NCBI RefSeq assembly: GCF_003597395.2
Contig: NC_133790.1
Coordinates: 26,929,167 to 26,993,166 of the forward strand
DNA: 64,000 bases
Reading direction: 5' to 3'
DNA from: Chelonoidis abingdonii
Taxonomy: Eukaryota > Chordata > Testudines > Testudinidae
The first letter of the stretch is position 1. Each line of letters starts with the position of its first letter. Shown here one piece after another: positions 53,281 through 63,138 of the stretch. The position numbers and the translations under genes are program-made. Under the pieces are notes generated by a model. It was not told where the DNA came from, made no database searches, and worked only from the letters and a program-made list of their open reading frames with translations.

Positions 53281-55240
53281 TCCCCATCTAGTGTCCCACC
53301 CCCAGCTGTTGGAGATACTTACTGCTGGAGCAGGAAATCCCAGCAATTGCATGAGGAAGGCTATTCCCTGGCGATTTCCACACACACTTTGCAAACCTAA
53401 CAGGATCTGCAAGATTTGAATAAGTATCCAAATTCCTAGTTCCTTGTGAGTCCACAGGATTTTGATGTTCGCCTATCACTGACAAAGCCGTCAAGCCTCA
53501 TGGAATCACTCTGGACAGCAGACATGTGCAGGAGTAGGAACGAAACAGGGAAATGGATGTGCTGTTAAGATGTTGAGGGGCCTGTTGCCAGCTTCCAGGC
53601 TCAAAGATCTGGAGCGAAAACGGAGTAGGAGCAACATGGAGTGAATTCCACTTAGGCTCACTAAGTTTGGGAACTGGACCCCTCCCCTCACACCCACCAT
53701 AGGAAAATCCAGGTGGCTTGGCCTCCCTCTCATCACTTCCCCACACCCCTGTCCCTGTTGTATTTTAACAGTCAGAGAAACAATCTGACTGGAGCCGTTG
53801 CTGAGAGTATATAGTCAAAGAGGAGGGCTCTTGTTACACACCCAGAGGCTTGTAGCAGGCGTCAGGCTCAGGGCCCTGCCAGGGGAGAGAGAGCTGCTGA
53901 CCATGTCCATGGTGAGGACTGGTGGTGTGAGAGTCTGACTCCAGCTTCCTGGGTTTGTGTGGGAGGTGGATTCTTTGTGGTAAAGCGAATGGAGAACGGC
54001 ACCAAGGTGTCAGACCAGCATCTTCTGCATAGCCCCATCACAGGCAGCATCAGTGCCAGCTTCTCCCTTACGCTGCTCTCCAGAGACCTAGCTCACCTGA
54101 TCCAATGGCCCTTGAGGACAGAAGCAGCTAGGAGGATCCCTTGGTACAATCCAGACTAATGAGTAGCTGCACCTCCCTTTCTAATGTGGGGTGCCCCTTA
54201 CACGGCTTGACTGCTCTAGCCTCCAGCCTGAACTGCTCACCAACAGCCTCTAGCATGCAAGTCACTCCTAGCTGTGCCTCTGTGAGTGCTGTAGCCAGCC
54301 AGGCACACCTGAGCTCCTACCAGCCTGGGTTATATTGCAGGGTGACCCCAGCACACCCCCATCCCTAGATAAAATGCAACTGGAGCCTAATGTAACCAAC
54401 TATGTTAAATTCAAAGCAAAGTTTTCTCACCACATGCGGTCAGCAGTCTTACTGAACAAAATTCACAGGTGAGGACCCCTTGTCTAGTTCAATGGCTCCT
54501 TCCTTTCGCTGTTCTGGTGTAGTGAATTGATGGATCAAGAGAAGAGGAGGGGTGCCTTGGGATGTTTGTCCCTCATTTTTATGATGTCCATCCCCCTCTT
54601 GGAAAACATTTCCAGTTGAGATTGAGGACACCCAGAGCCTATAGGAAAAGATGTTCTCTGCTGCTTTTCCTCACCTTTTGGAGCTTTTTTGTTTCTCTTC
54701 CTGCTCGATGATTCTCTTAACAGCTTCCCTGCACATTAAGCAGGGCACACCTTCTTTTGTTTGAGACGGGCCTGTTTGCCAACTTCAGTTTAGAACGTGA
54801 GTTAAGATCACGATCCGGTGGGATTGTCACATACAGTGTTGTCACACACATTTTATCAGGACAGTACCGATCAGCAAATTATGAGTTTTTAAGTGACATC
54901 TCACAAGGCATATTTTGTACAAAGACTCTTACAATAGTGTGTAGGGTGTGGACACTGGGGTACGTTCTCTCACCATCCCCTCATGCATTATCCCTGTGAT
55001 CTGTCTGCCTGGGGCTGGGGTTTGCTTCCCTGCTGATCTACCACATGTTTACTCCTTAAGAGCTACTGATCCTGGCCCTCCATTCCAAGGCCTGACATCT
55101 CCATGCTGCTTCTGAGGCCCCCTAGCATTATACAGCTCCCCAGCAGCATAGAGTTAATGGAGCTATGTTGCCAAGGCTTGCCTCAACCACCGCTCCCTCT
55201 ACCTGACCATAGAAAAGTTCAGTGCCACTACAGGCTACAT
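53281..55240. other. Gene-free stretch
   Basis: No coding or repeat signature that I recognise; frames are at most 82 codons. Confidence 0.5.
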
Positions 55241-55243
55241 TAA

Positions 55244-55437
55244 GGGCAGGTCTACTCTACACTCCTACATTGATGGAAGGAGTTTTTTCATTGATGTAGA
55301 TAACACCCTTCCCAGAGCGGCGGTCCCTAGGTTGATAGAAGAGTTCTTCAATTGACCTACCTGCACCTACACCTACAGCGCTCAGGGGTGTGAGTGACAT
55401 CGCTAAGTCGATCGACATTTAAAGTGCAGACCAGGGC
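55244..55437. mobile_element. Harbinger-like MITE with TAA duplication
   Basis: It starts GGGCAGGTCTACTCTACACT and ends with the inverted AAAGTGCAGACCAGGGC. It is flanked by TAA on both sides (55241-55243 and 55438-55440), the TWA target of PIF/Harbinger elements. CGCTAAGTCGATCGACATTT and CCTAGGTTGATAGAAG recall a common turtle MITE. 194 bases, no coding. Confidence 0.75.
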
Positions 55438-55440
55438 TAA

Positions 55441-56329
55441 CTGTTGGCTTGTTTTTCCAACAGGGTTTGGTGGCACTGACGGGGACCTATGCACAAGTCC
55501 TTCTCCATCCCAGCAATGGACAGATCTGGGACCCCCTAAATGTAGGCACCTAAATCCATGTTCCATAGGGATGGGACTGAGAAAAAAGGTTCTGATCCAG
55601 ATCGAAAGGTCCCTCTAATGCAGGGCCGGGGCCTAGGTTCATTATAGATCTGAGAACCAGTCACTGCATTCTGAGGTGGACTTGCACCAAGTTCAAGTGT
55701 GCTTAGACCTCAGGGACTGGAACAAGCCTAACCGTAACATTCAAGTGTCAATGTACTTAGGTGATACTGTGTATTTAGGCACTTAAGTTTAGACACCCAT
55801 GTTTGGCAACTGGGCACAGAGATTGCATGGAAGATGTCATGCCAAATAAAGCCCTTTTGTGATAGCTCTATGTAACTCAAAGACCCTCCAACTCTGAGTC
55901 TCACTCTGACAGACATAACAGCTGCTCTGGCCTGATCAGGGAGACACAGATGTCTGTAATTGATGAGGGCAGTCCCCGCCCCCCTTCCTGGTTAGGAGGC
56001 AGAGGAACTGACAAGGTCCTTTGACTGGCATGCTGCGAGATGACTAAGGAATCGGTCTGGTTACCCATAGAGCATGTCACTTGGCATAATATCACTCAGG
56101 AACCTGCATGCAGACTTGGCTTCAGTTAGAACTGATGCCTCCTCAGGGGAAAAAGTCAGAGGAGATCCATGCTAAATATTCTCAGTGGCAACCAAGCGGT
56201 AGGGACAGTGAAGGGTTAAAGCCCTGCTGAGCTTCTAAACCATCAAAGTGACAGTCTACTTGCAGAAATCATGGTCCAGACAGATACAGGAGAAAGTAAC
56301 CCTTAAAAAACCAGGCATCCTAGTAAGGT
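55441..56329. other. Gene-free stretch
   Basis: There are no genes. GTAGGCACCTAAATCC (55543-55558) and TATTTAGGCACTTAAG (55773-55788) are near-inverted and resemble the 9.4 and 61.1 kb repeat. CCCCTTCCTGGTTAGG lies near 55981. Confidence 0.45.
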
Positions 56330-57000
56330 GTCTGGGAGCTTCCACAGCCGACACATATGTGCCATTCCCTACAGCAACTCCTGCTGGTGGAGATTATAGC
56401 AGGAGTAGCTGTGACGTACTGTACAGCCAATGCTCCTGCACCATGCTCTAGATCAGGGGTGGCCAGCCTGGGGCTCCAGAGCCACATGCGGCTCTTCAGA
56501 AGTTAATACGCAGCTCCTTGCATAGGCACCAACTCCGGGGCTGGAGCTACAGGCGCCAACTTTCCAATGTGCCAGGGGGTGCTCACTGGTCAACCCCTGG
56601 CTCTGCCACAGGCCCTGCCCCCACTCCACCCCTTCCCACCCCCTCGCCTAAGCCTGCAGTGCCCTTGCTCCTCCCCTCCCCCCCATGAAACGTCTGATCG
56701 AGAGGTGCAGGGAGGGAGGGGGAGGCGCTGATTGGTGGGGCTGCCAGTGGGCAGGACTTGCTGGGACTGGGGATGGAGGAGCTGTTGGGGGGCTGCTGAC
56801 CTATTACCGTGGCTCTTTGGCAATGTACATTCATAAATTCTGGCTCCTTCTCAGGCTTGGGTTCGCCACCCCTGCTCCAGAATGACTCTTGTCGAGGGAA
56901 TTTGAATTACCTGTGCATGCCATACAACTCCCTATAGTGACCCCTGCTGGGAGAGGTTGGAATAGCTGTGAGGTCCGTTGCAGCTCCTATAGAACTTGAC
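56330..57000. repeat. Two similar units flanking a hAT insertion
   Basis: GCCATTCCCTACAGCAACTC then CTGCTGGTGGAGATTATAGC and GGAGTAGCTGTGACGTACTG (56350-56423) parallel GCCATACAACTCCCTATAGT then CCCTGCTGGGAGAGGTTGG and AATAGCTGTGAGGTCCGTTG (56918-56983). The hAT at 56454-56874 sits between them. The units may be remnants of a tandem repeat. Confidence 0.5.
56454..56874 (-). mobile_element. hAT-like non-autonomous element, inverted partner 1
   Basis: It starts CAGGGGTGGCCAGCCTGG and ends with the inverted GGTTCGCCACCCCTG. Flanking octamers CTCTAGAT (56446-56453) and CTCCAGAA (56875-56882) match at six of eight and contain a TCTAGA-like core favoured by Charlie-type hATs. The same 420-435 base element lies reversed at 58440-58875. 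No transposase frame is present. Confidence 0.88.
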
Positions 57001-57379
57001 CTGCAAGCTTACCAGATTCATTAGACGCTGCCTTTCTTGCAAAGGCAATAAATCAAGTAAAACCTGAGACAGAGCCAGCTTTGGCATGTTTTACAATGGA
57101 ATTAGAGTAATGAATGAGGAGCTGGGTGTTTGTTAGTTTTGGCTGGCACGGTGAAGAGAAAGTGTGGTGTTGATCATCATGATGTACTCTCAGTGCTAGC
57201 ACAGCTCTTAGATTGGAAACAACTTTTAAAAGCCTCCAGGACCCTCTGAGGCTAGAGAGATGCTGGTCCATCAGTGATGGAGCTCGCTGGCTCAGGCCAA
57301 TGGAACACTATTTGAGACAAGCAAGGGTGTGTGGTCCAGCTGTTAGGACTGGATGCTAGGACTCCTGAGTGATTCTGCT
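57001..57379. other. Gene-free stretch
   Basis: No gene or recognised repeat. Confidence 0.5.
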
Positions 57380-57560
57380 GCTTAGTCACTATCTGACTCT
57401 GGCAGGTTGCTTGCTTGCTTTGTGTCTCAACTGAACTCATCTGCAAAATGGATATACTACTTCTAACCTACCTCACCTAAGTGAAATAGGTTTCGGGCTC
57501 TGAGCCTGCCAGAACTGTGAGAATCAGGCTGCATTCCACCATCAGTTCCTCCAGGATCTA
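57380..57560 (-). mobile_element. MIR-type SINE, reversed and partial
   Basis: GTGTCTCAACTGAACTCATC then TGCAAAATGGATATACTAC and CTAACCTACCTCACC give the reverse complement of the MIR core (GAGGTAGGT...CCATTTTACAGATGAG...GAGACAC). Confidence 0.6.
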
Positions 57561-57734
57561 ACATGCATCTGGATGGGTCACTGCATGTGTGGCCCAGATT
57601 GGGCGCGTACAGAAAGAGACTCTATAAAGCCGGACAAGTAGTCACAGGAATGGATGTTAAAGGAACTGCTCAGCAAGGGAGTAAAGGATGGATCAGGAAC
57701 AATTCAATTTCTGGCTAGGTGGGTATTAAAGGCA

Positions 57735-57770
57735 GCTGTAGAAAAAGCTGTAGAAAAAGCTGTAGAAAAA
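57735..57770. repeat. Three perfect 12-base tandem repeats
   Basis: The unit GCTGTAGAAAAA is repeated exactly three times, with a partial fourth on the left (GGCA precedes). A young minisatellite seed. Confidence 0.95.
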
Positions 57771-57879
57771 GTAACATCTACCAAGCTCCACGAGGGGTGC
57801 TCTGAACTGCATTAAAAGTAGAGCCTGTTGTGAAGGGGGGGGGGGAGGTAGGGAATACAGATCAAGCAACACTGAAACA

Positions 57880-58130
57880 TTTCATGAATTCATGCTGACT
57901 TCACTGAATTGTTCAAGCTGTTTGAAAAGATTTGTTTTCAACATTTTCTTAATTAAAAAAAAAAAACTAAAATCAAAGTGAAGCGTGTGACTCAAAATGA
58001 ACACTCTTTTGACTCTTTGATTTGCCAAAACAATTTCAAAATTCAAGGGGCTGGTCCAACCCAAAACAATTTTTCCCAGTGTTTTGAAATGTTCTATCAA
58101 ATGAAACATCCATATTTCACCCACCTCTAA
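57880..58130. mobile_element. AT-rich MITE-like repeat
   Basis: AACACTGAAACATTTCATGA just upstream, then AATTTCAAAATTCAAGGGG, AAACAATTTTTCCCAGTG and TCACCCACCTCT at the right. The end is a weak match to the family terminus. Confidence 0.4.
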
Positions 58131-58228
58131 ATGGTGTTTTTACAATTTGACCCCAAGTGAAGCATAGTGTTGATGGTGATATACAGATTCACTCTATTTA
58201 TCTCCCCCCTCCCTTTAAATAAAATTGT

Positions 58229-58334
58229 GGACCTGATTCTCCTCACTTGTACGAGTTCTACTCTGGTGAATCTCCATGGACTTCAGTGGAGTTACTCCTA
58301 ATCTGCCAGAGTTGCCATGAGGAAAACCAGGCCC
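58229..58334. repeat. Short foldback repeat, TGAAGTCAATGG family
   Basis: GGACCTGATTCTCCTCACTT at the left is inverted relative to CATGAGGAAAACCAGGCCC at the right, with GGACTTCAGTGGAGTTACTC inside. Confidence 0.55.
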
Positions 58335-58439
58335 TGTGGGTATAGAGCAGCCTGGACTCACTCATTGCTGTGCCAATGTCCTTGCAACTCTCACCCCTGC
58401 TATTCCAGTCTTGAACTTTGGCCAAGCATCAGGTTGTGG

Positions 58440-58875
58440 CAGGGGTGGCCAATCCGAGCCTGAGAAGGAGCCAGAATTTATGAATGTACATTGTGAAAGA
58501 GCCACAGTAATACATCAGCAGCCCCCCATCAGCTCCTGCCCCCGCTTCCAGCGCCTCCCACTCACTGACAGCGCTGCTGATCAGCGCCTCCCCTTCCCTC
58601 CCCGCACCTCCCGATCAGCTGTTTTGTGGCATGCAGGAGGCTCTGGGGGGGGAGGGGGAGGAGTCAGGGCACGGCAGGCTCGGGAGGGCGTGGGAAGGGG
58701 TGGAGTGAGGGCAGGGCCTGTGGCAGAGCCAGGGGTTGAGCAGTGAGCACCCCCCGGCACACTGGATAGTTGGTGTCTGTAGTTCCAGCCCCAGAGTTAA
58801 TGCCTATACAAGGAGACACATATTAACCTCTGAAGAGCCGCATATGGCTCCAGAGCCCCAGGTTGGCCACCCCTA
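58440..58875 (+). mobile_element. hAT-like non-autonomous element, inverted partner 2
   Basis: It starts CAGGGGTGGCCAATCCG and ends with the inverted GGTTGGCCACCCCTA. Flanking octamers GGTTGTGG (58432-58439) and GGTTATTG (58876-58883) match at six of eight. GAGCCAGAATTTATGAATG, GGCATGCAGGAGGCTCTG and GAAGAGCCGCATATGGCTC are shared in reverse with 56454-56874. The 136-codon frame crossing it is a product of its composition. Confidence 0.88.
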
Positions 58876-58883
58876 GGTTATTG

Positions 58884-60761
58884 GGTTTGTGGTGTGTACA
58901 ATGGAGGCTAGAAAATGCACTAAGATGAACGTTTGTCTGATGGGAATCCTTCTGGTGAAGACTCAAGATTTTTTTTGTTTTGTTTCCTTTTATGTAAATT
59001 GGGGGCAGGATACTTGAGATTGGTTTTCTTCTGATCTTGACCTTTATGTTTGTTTGTTTGTTTTTTTGTTTTCAATAAACTCTGCTCTAATTGACTGTTA
59101 ATTGTTCTCATTCTGCTCTAGTAGCTGGGACAGAAAGTGTAATTGGCTGGTTTATGCTTGGCCAAAGCAACCCTAATCTGTTAGCAAGTTCTGATTCCTG
59201 TGGGAAAGTTATGGGTGGGTTCTGTTGGCTCACTGAGGCAGATGACCCATTACTCCACCTAGATATAAATGAAGTGCGATTGTCTCTCTCAGAGGACAGG
59301 ATCTGTGGTCTGAGCAGCCCTAAGGGAGGAACCCTGAGAGCAGCCACACCTGGGGAGAAGGTTTGAGGTGATTTTTAAGGTACCATGTTGATTTTTTTAT
59401 TGTTGTCATAAAGCTAAAAGCCAGGGAAGGGGATGAGTTTGGATTCCACACTGCAAACTCACTGTGTTTGTAGAGCAGATCAGGAACAGCACCTCTTCAC
59501 AGACACATTAGTGAATTAATCTGCTGCAGCACATGGCTACAACGCCAGAAGCCCTCCTGGAAGCTAGTTAGTTAGGTTGGACTCTGTGGAGTTATATTGT
59601 TCACTTGAAATGATTTACATCCAGATGGCAGATCACCAGTTGGACTCGGTTCTTGTTAAAAGAAGTATAACAGAATATTATTAATAATCCAATAAATTGC
59701 ACTTACAAAGCACTAGCGACAATCTAGGCATGAGGCAGCAAACTCTAATTTCCTCAGCATGTCTGTAGGTTCTGCACTGCTAGGAAACGCCTTTCAGCAT
59801 TCAGTGAGGAATGTTTTAAGTGGATAATGGTGTTTAACTCCCTCTAGAAAGCTCTGCATTTTGGACTGTAACTTGCACCTCCACATGACTGACACCCCCC
59901 CCCCCCCCCCCCGCCATGCTTAAATACCATCTCTTACCTACAGGCTGTCCTGCTATCATGGCAGTGCTGGAGAAACTCCCCTAAGTGACTCATATCCCTG
60001 CTACATCAGCTAACTTCTGCCCCTATTCCAAATGAAGTTTTTCCAGTTGCTCTCAGCCAAGACTTCTAGAGGGCAGGCAATATTTTCCTGAAGGAAGAAG
60101 TGAAGACTGGAGCAGAGTACTGGTAGCAAATATATGTCCCCAGTTCCGGACCCACCTGTCCAGATTGCTTTGGTTCAAACATTTCTTGTCACTGATGGCT
60201 TTGGCTGCTGTTCTGCATCCACTCCTAATCCACTTCAAACAGGATCCTTTACACATTGCATGGAGGATTGAGAATCCTCCAATTTCTCCTTGTAACCATG
60301 CTGGCCCAGTTAGTATAAAACTAGCCATTTGTCCCATGGCTGTTTGACTGTCCGTTCTACTTGACCTTCAAAGATGTGGGTGTTCTAGAACCTTTAAAAG
60401 CTTGTGTGCATATACATAAGAATTCTTTTTTATCATCCAACAGAATGGGGAATTACTTGGAATTCAACAAAACTCTCTTCTCTGTACAAATTGTGTCATA
60501 CAAACAAAGTCTGAGCATAAAAATAATCTATTCTCAATTTTTTTAAAAATTATTCTTTCATTTGCTTTCACTGAGTTCAATGGCAAATTTGAAGCGAATC
60601 CTAAGCAGAATATTGATTTCAACGAGTTTTACATGAGAGCTCAAGAAGTTTAAGTGGGCCCCAAGTTGGGAGAACAGAGAATCTGGGTCTAGTTCTCAAC
60701 TTTTCTATATCATGTGTAGTCATTTACCTCATTTACCCCAATCTAAGGTCTTTGTTCTGTA
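58884..60761. other. Gene-free stretch with an 18-base C run
   Basis: No gene signal. A C18 homopolymer lies at 59895-59912. T-rich TTTGTTTGTTTGTTTTTTTG lies near 59048. Confidence 0.6.
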
Positions 60762-60835
60762 CTGGTATAGTGCATAGCACAATGGGGTTCTGGTTCATGA
60801 CTAGAGCTCTCCTGTGCCCTTCTGATATGCAGATA
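60762..60835 (-). repeat. Old LINE/CORE-SINE end-like repeat, reversed
   Basis: TAGTGCATAGCACAATGGGG then TTCTGGTTCATGACTAGAGC is the reverse complement of the GTCATGGACCAGGACCCCAT...TGTGCTAGGCGCTGTAC order seen at 16.3 kb. Confidence 0.55.
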
Positions 60836-61034
60836 TGAGACGATGATTGATGATAATAACCATTCAGGTCTAGTAGTTTTCAACACCCACTTTTTATTAG
60901 TGTGTGTGAATCACTGCACAAAGTATGAGGCAGTGGAGAACCATGCCCTCTCCGTTATCTTCCACCTAATTCACATCCATCTGTCCAATGCCATACCCAA
61001 CACAGGAAATGTTCTATGGACCTTTAGCCTGAAC

Positions 61035-61095
61035 AAAAACCCACTGAAGTCAAGGGAAAGATTCCCATTGACTTCAAAGGGCTTTGAATCGGGCT
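61035..61095. repeat. Short foldback repeat, TGAAGTCAATGG family
   Basis: CCCACTGAAGTCAAGGGAA is inverted relative to TCCCATTGACTTCAAAGGG only a few bases away, a compact hairpin. Confidence 0.6.
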
Positions 61096-61114
61096 CTAAA
61101 GGCCAAGATCCTCA

Positions 61115-61192
61115 TAGGTAGTTAGGCTCCTAACTTCCACTGATTTCAATGGGAGATAGGAGCATAAATGTCTTTTGAGGATCTGGGCCTAA
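61115..61192. repeat. GAGGATCTGGGC repeat, third copy
   Basis: TAGGCTCCTAACTTCCACTG then ATTTCAATGGGAGATAGGAG and TTTTGAGGATCTGGGCC; compare 9340-9480. Confidence 0.5.
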
Positions 61193-62087
61193 TTACCCAC
61201 CAGCCCTAGTCCAACCGTAATCAAAACCCAGACACCAATAATAATGACATTAGTCAAAGCCACCTACACACCAATGTCAGCTACAGCCATTGATCTGCAT
61301 GGTCTGGGGAAAGCACAGTATTCAGTAGGCGTTTAAAGCATATTCTCAGGGTGGTAGGAGGACATTAAAGGGGGAGTGGGGTATTCTCCTTTGAATTAGT
61401 CATGACTTGTAAGGCCAGTGAGTAGCACTTTTCCCCAGGCCCGTGAATCCATTGAGCTGGCATCAACCACTTGTCCCATCCGCCAGACCTATGTACAGTG
61501 TCCATCAGTCCAGCTTTTCCTCTCCTCCTTCCCCTCCCTTTTAGCATCTGAACTCGGTCAAGCTCAGTTCAAGTTTATTCCCTGGCCTATTTTCATGCCA
61601 GGTGCGGGAGTAACCTTTCCAGTGCTCCTCAGTTTAGGAATCGCGGCTGCCTCCTGGTGGAGTCTTTTTCAGTTGGGGGCAGCTGGCCTTCCTTTAGCTC
61701 TTTGAAGATTAGGGGGCTTTAACGTGCCTTTAAAGTGAATTTTCCCCCCTCCTCTGTTTTATTATTATAATTAATGACCAGCAAGCTTTTCTCTTCCTTT
61801 ATCTTTTAAATATGTTTCTTTACCCTTAAAAATGCAATATTTCTTTTAACTCGGAATATGGATGAGTCTGTGCCTAGCAGGGCAGCCCTTGCATCATCTG
61901 TCAATTTGATCGTGTAAAGCCTCTGTTTTCAGCTGGCATCCAGCGCAGATTTCAAAGCTGTGACTCACCAATTTAGGACTGAAATGGGGCGGGGGGGGGG
62001 GCAGGAATCCATTCCGAGCTGTTCATTGCTGAGAGTTCTGCTTTGTGCGGTTCCCTCTGCACCACTGTGAGGGAGACTACAGCTAGC

Positions 62088-62118
<31 letters not shown>

Positions 62119-62459
62119 AGGGGGATTAAAGTAACTGTAAGAAGTCTTAAACTAAGACCATCAAAAACTGATATTATCCACTCCTAAAATATCCATTTCC
62201 TATATACATAATTTTGCAAAACTGTGAGCACCAGAAAACAAGAGGGTTAAAAATGGAAATGGTTGGAACCTTAATCCTCAGAGCTTCTACCACTTTGAGA
62301 TCTAGAGAGCTCGTTATTACTATTATATTTTAAAATGTTATTTAACAATAACTAATCCAACTGAAAGGTGTCATATTGCAATAAGACTTTTTTTAAAAAA
62401 TCCATTTAAAATGTGACCATTCCACACACAAACGGTGGAGGAATTTGACTGGATCTGTC
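61193..62459. other. Gene-free stretch, possible conserved patch and microsatellite
   Basis: 61760-61985 has homeodomain-like ATAATTAATGACC and a low-repeat look. A (TG)n(AG)n microsatellite lies at 62089-62118. A G-rich run GGGGCGGGGGGGGGGG lies near 61986. No genes. Confidence 0.45.
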
Positions 62460-62520
62460 ACCTTATATAGCCCTCATCACCACAGTAGCTGAGCACCTCA
62501 AAACATTAATGAATAGAGCT
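62460..62520 (+). mobile_element. MIR-type SINE, 5' fragment
   Basis: CCTTATATAGCCCTCATCAC then GTAGCTGAGCACCTCAAAAC is like the start of the 4917 MIR. A later piece at 62915-62985 (CAGATTAAGCAATTTGCAGA) could be its 3' half, split by the AT-rich repeat. Confidence 0.5.
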
Positions 62521-62539
62521 ACTCAAAAATGTTCTGACT

Positions 62540-62862
62540 GAGCATGTGTCAGAAAATGCTGATTGGACTAAATTGAAACCTTTCATGGGAACATACTGAT
62601 TTCATCAAAATGTTCAATGAAAAATTATAGAAATGTTTTTTGTTTCAGTTAGTCAGTGTGGAAAAAGCAGAGACAAAGTGCTTCAGTATTGTTGCAAAGA
62701 AAAAGTCCAACACCATCATTTTAATATTTCTGAAACAATTTTGGGGCATTTTTGCTGAGTGGGAAACTTTTTGAAATTCTGACTTTTTTGGTTCTGATTT
62801 GAGATAAAGGGGAATTTTGGAATTTCCTGTGACATGAAAGTTCCATGTTTGAACCAGCTCTG
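62540..62862. mobile_element. AT-rich MITE-like repeat
   Basis: AAATGTTCAATGAAAAATTA, GAAACAATTTTGGGGCATTT and GGAATTTCCTGTGACATGAA, ending TGTTTGAACCAGCTCTG at 62846-62862, the family terminus. Confidence 0.6.
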
Positions 62863-63006
62863 TTTACAAACACATTACCCTATACCACTGAGAAGCATTT
62901 CCTTCCCCCCATCTGATTTCACAGCTGATGAACACAGATTAAGCAATTTGCAGAACCAGGAACTAAACTAAAATCTGTAGACCCCCCCCCGTCTAATGCT
63001 TTTAAC

Positions 63007-63130
63007 TAGAGTGACCAGACAGCAAATGTGAAAAATCGGGACAGGGAGTGAGGGGTAATGAGAGCTTATATAAGAGAGAGACCCAAAAATCAGGACTGTC
63101 CCTATGAGATTGGGACATCTGGTCACCCTA
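63007..63130. mobile_element. Short hAT MITE with perfect target duplication
   Basis: It starts TAGAGTGACCAGACAGCAAA and ends with the inverted GGGACATCTGGTCACCCTA. It is flanked by an exact 8-base duplication CTTTTAAC (62999-63006 and 63131-63138). AAAAATCGGGACAGGG and AAATCAGGACTGTCCC lie inside. 124 bases; this is one of the most abundant short hAT MITEs of turtles in my recollection. Confidence 0.93.
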
Positions 63131-63138
63131 CTTTTAAC

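Noticed and set aside
58336..58746. 136-codon plus-strand frame
   Set aside because: It begins in unique DNA and crosses into a hAT-like element. The same element at 56.5 kb does not preserve it as a coding unit.
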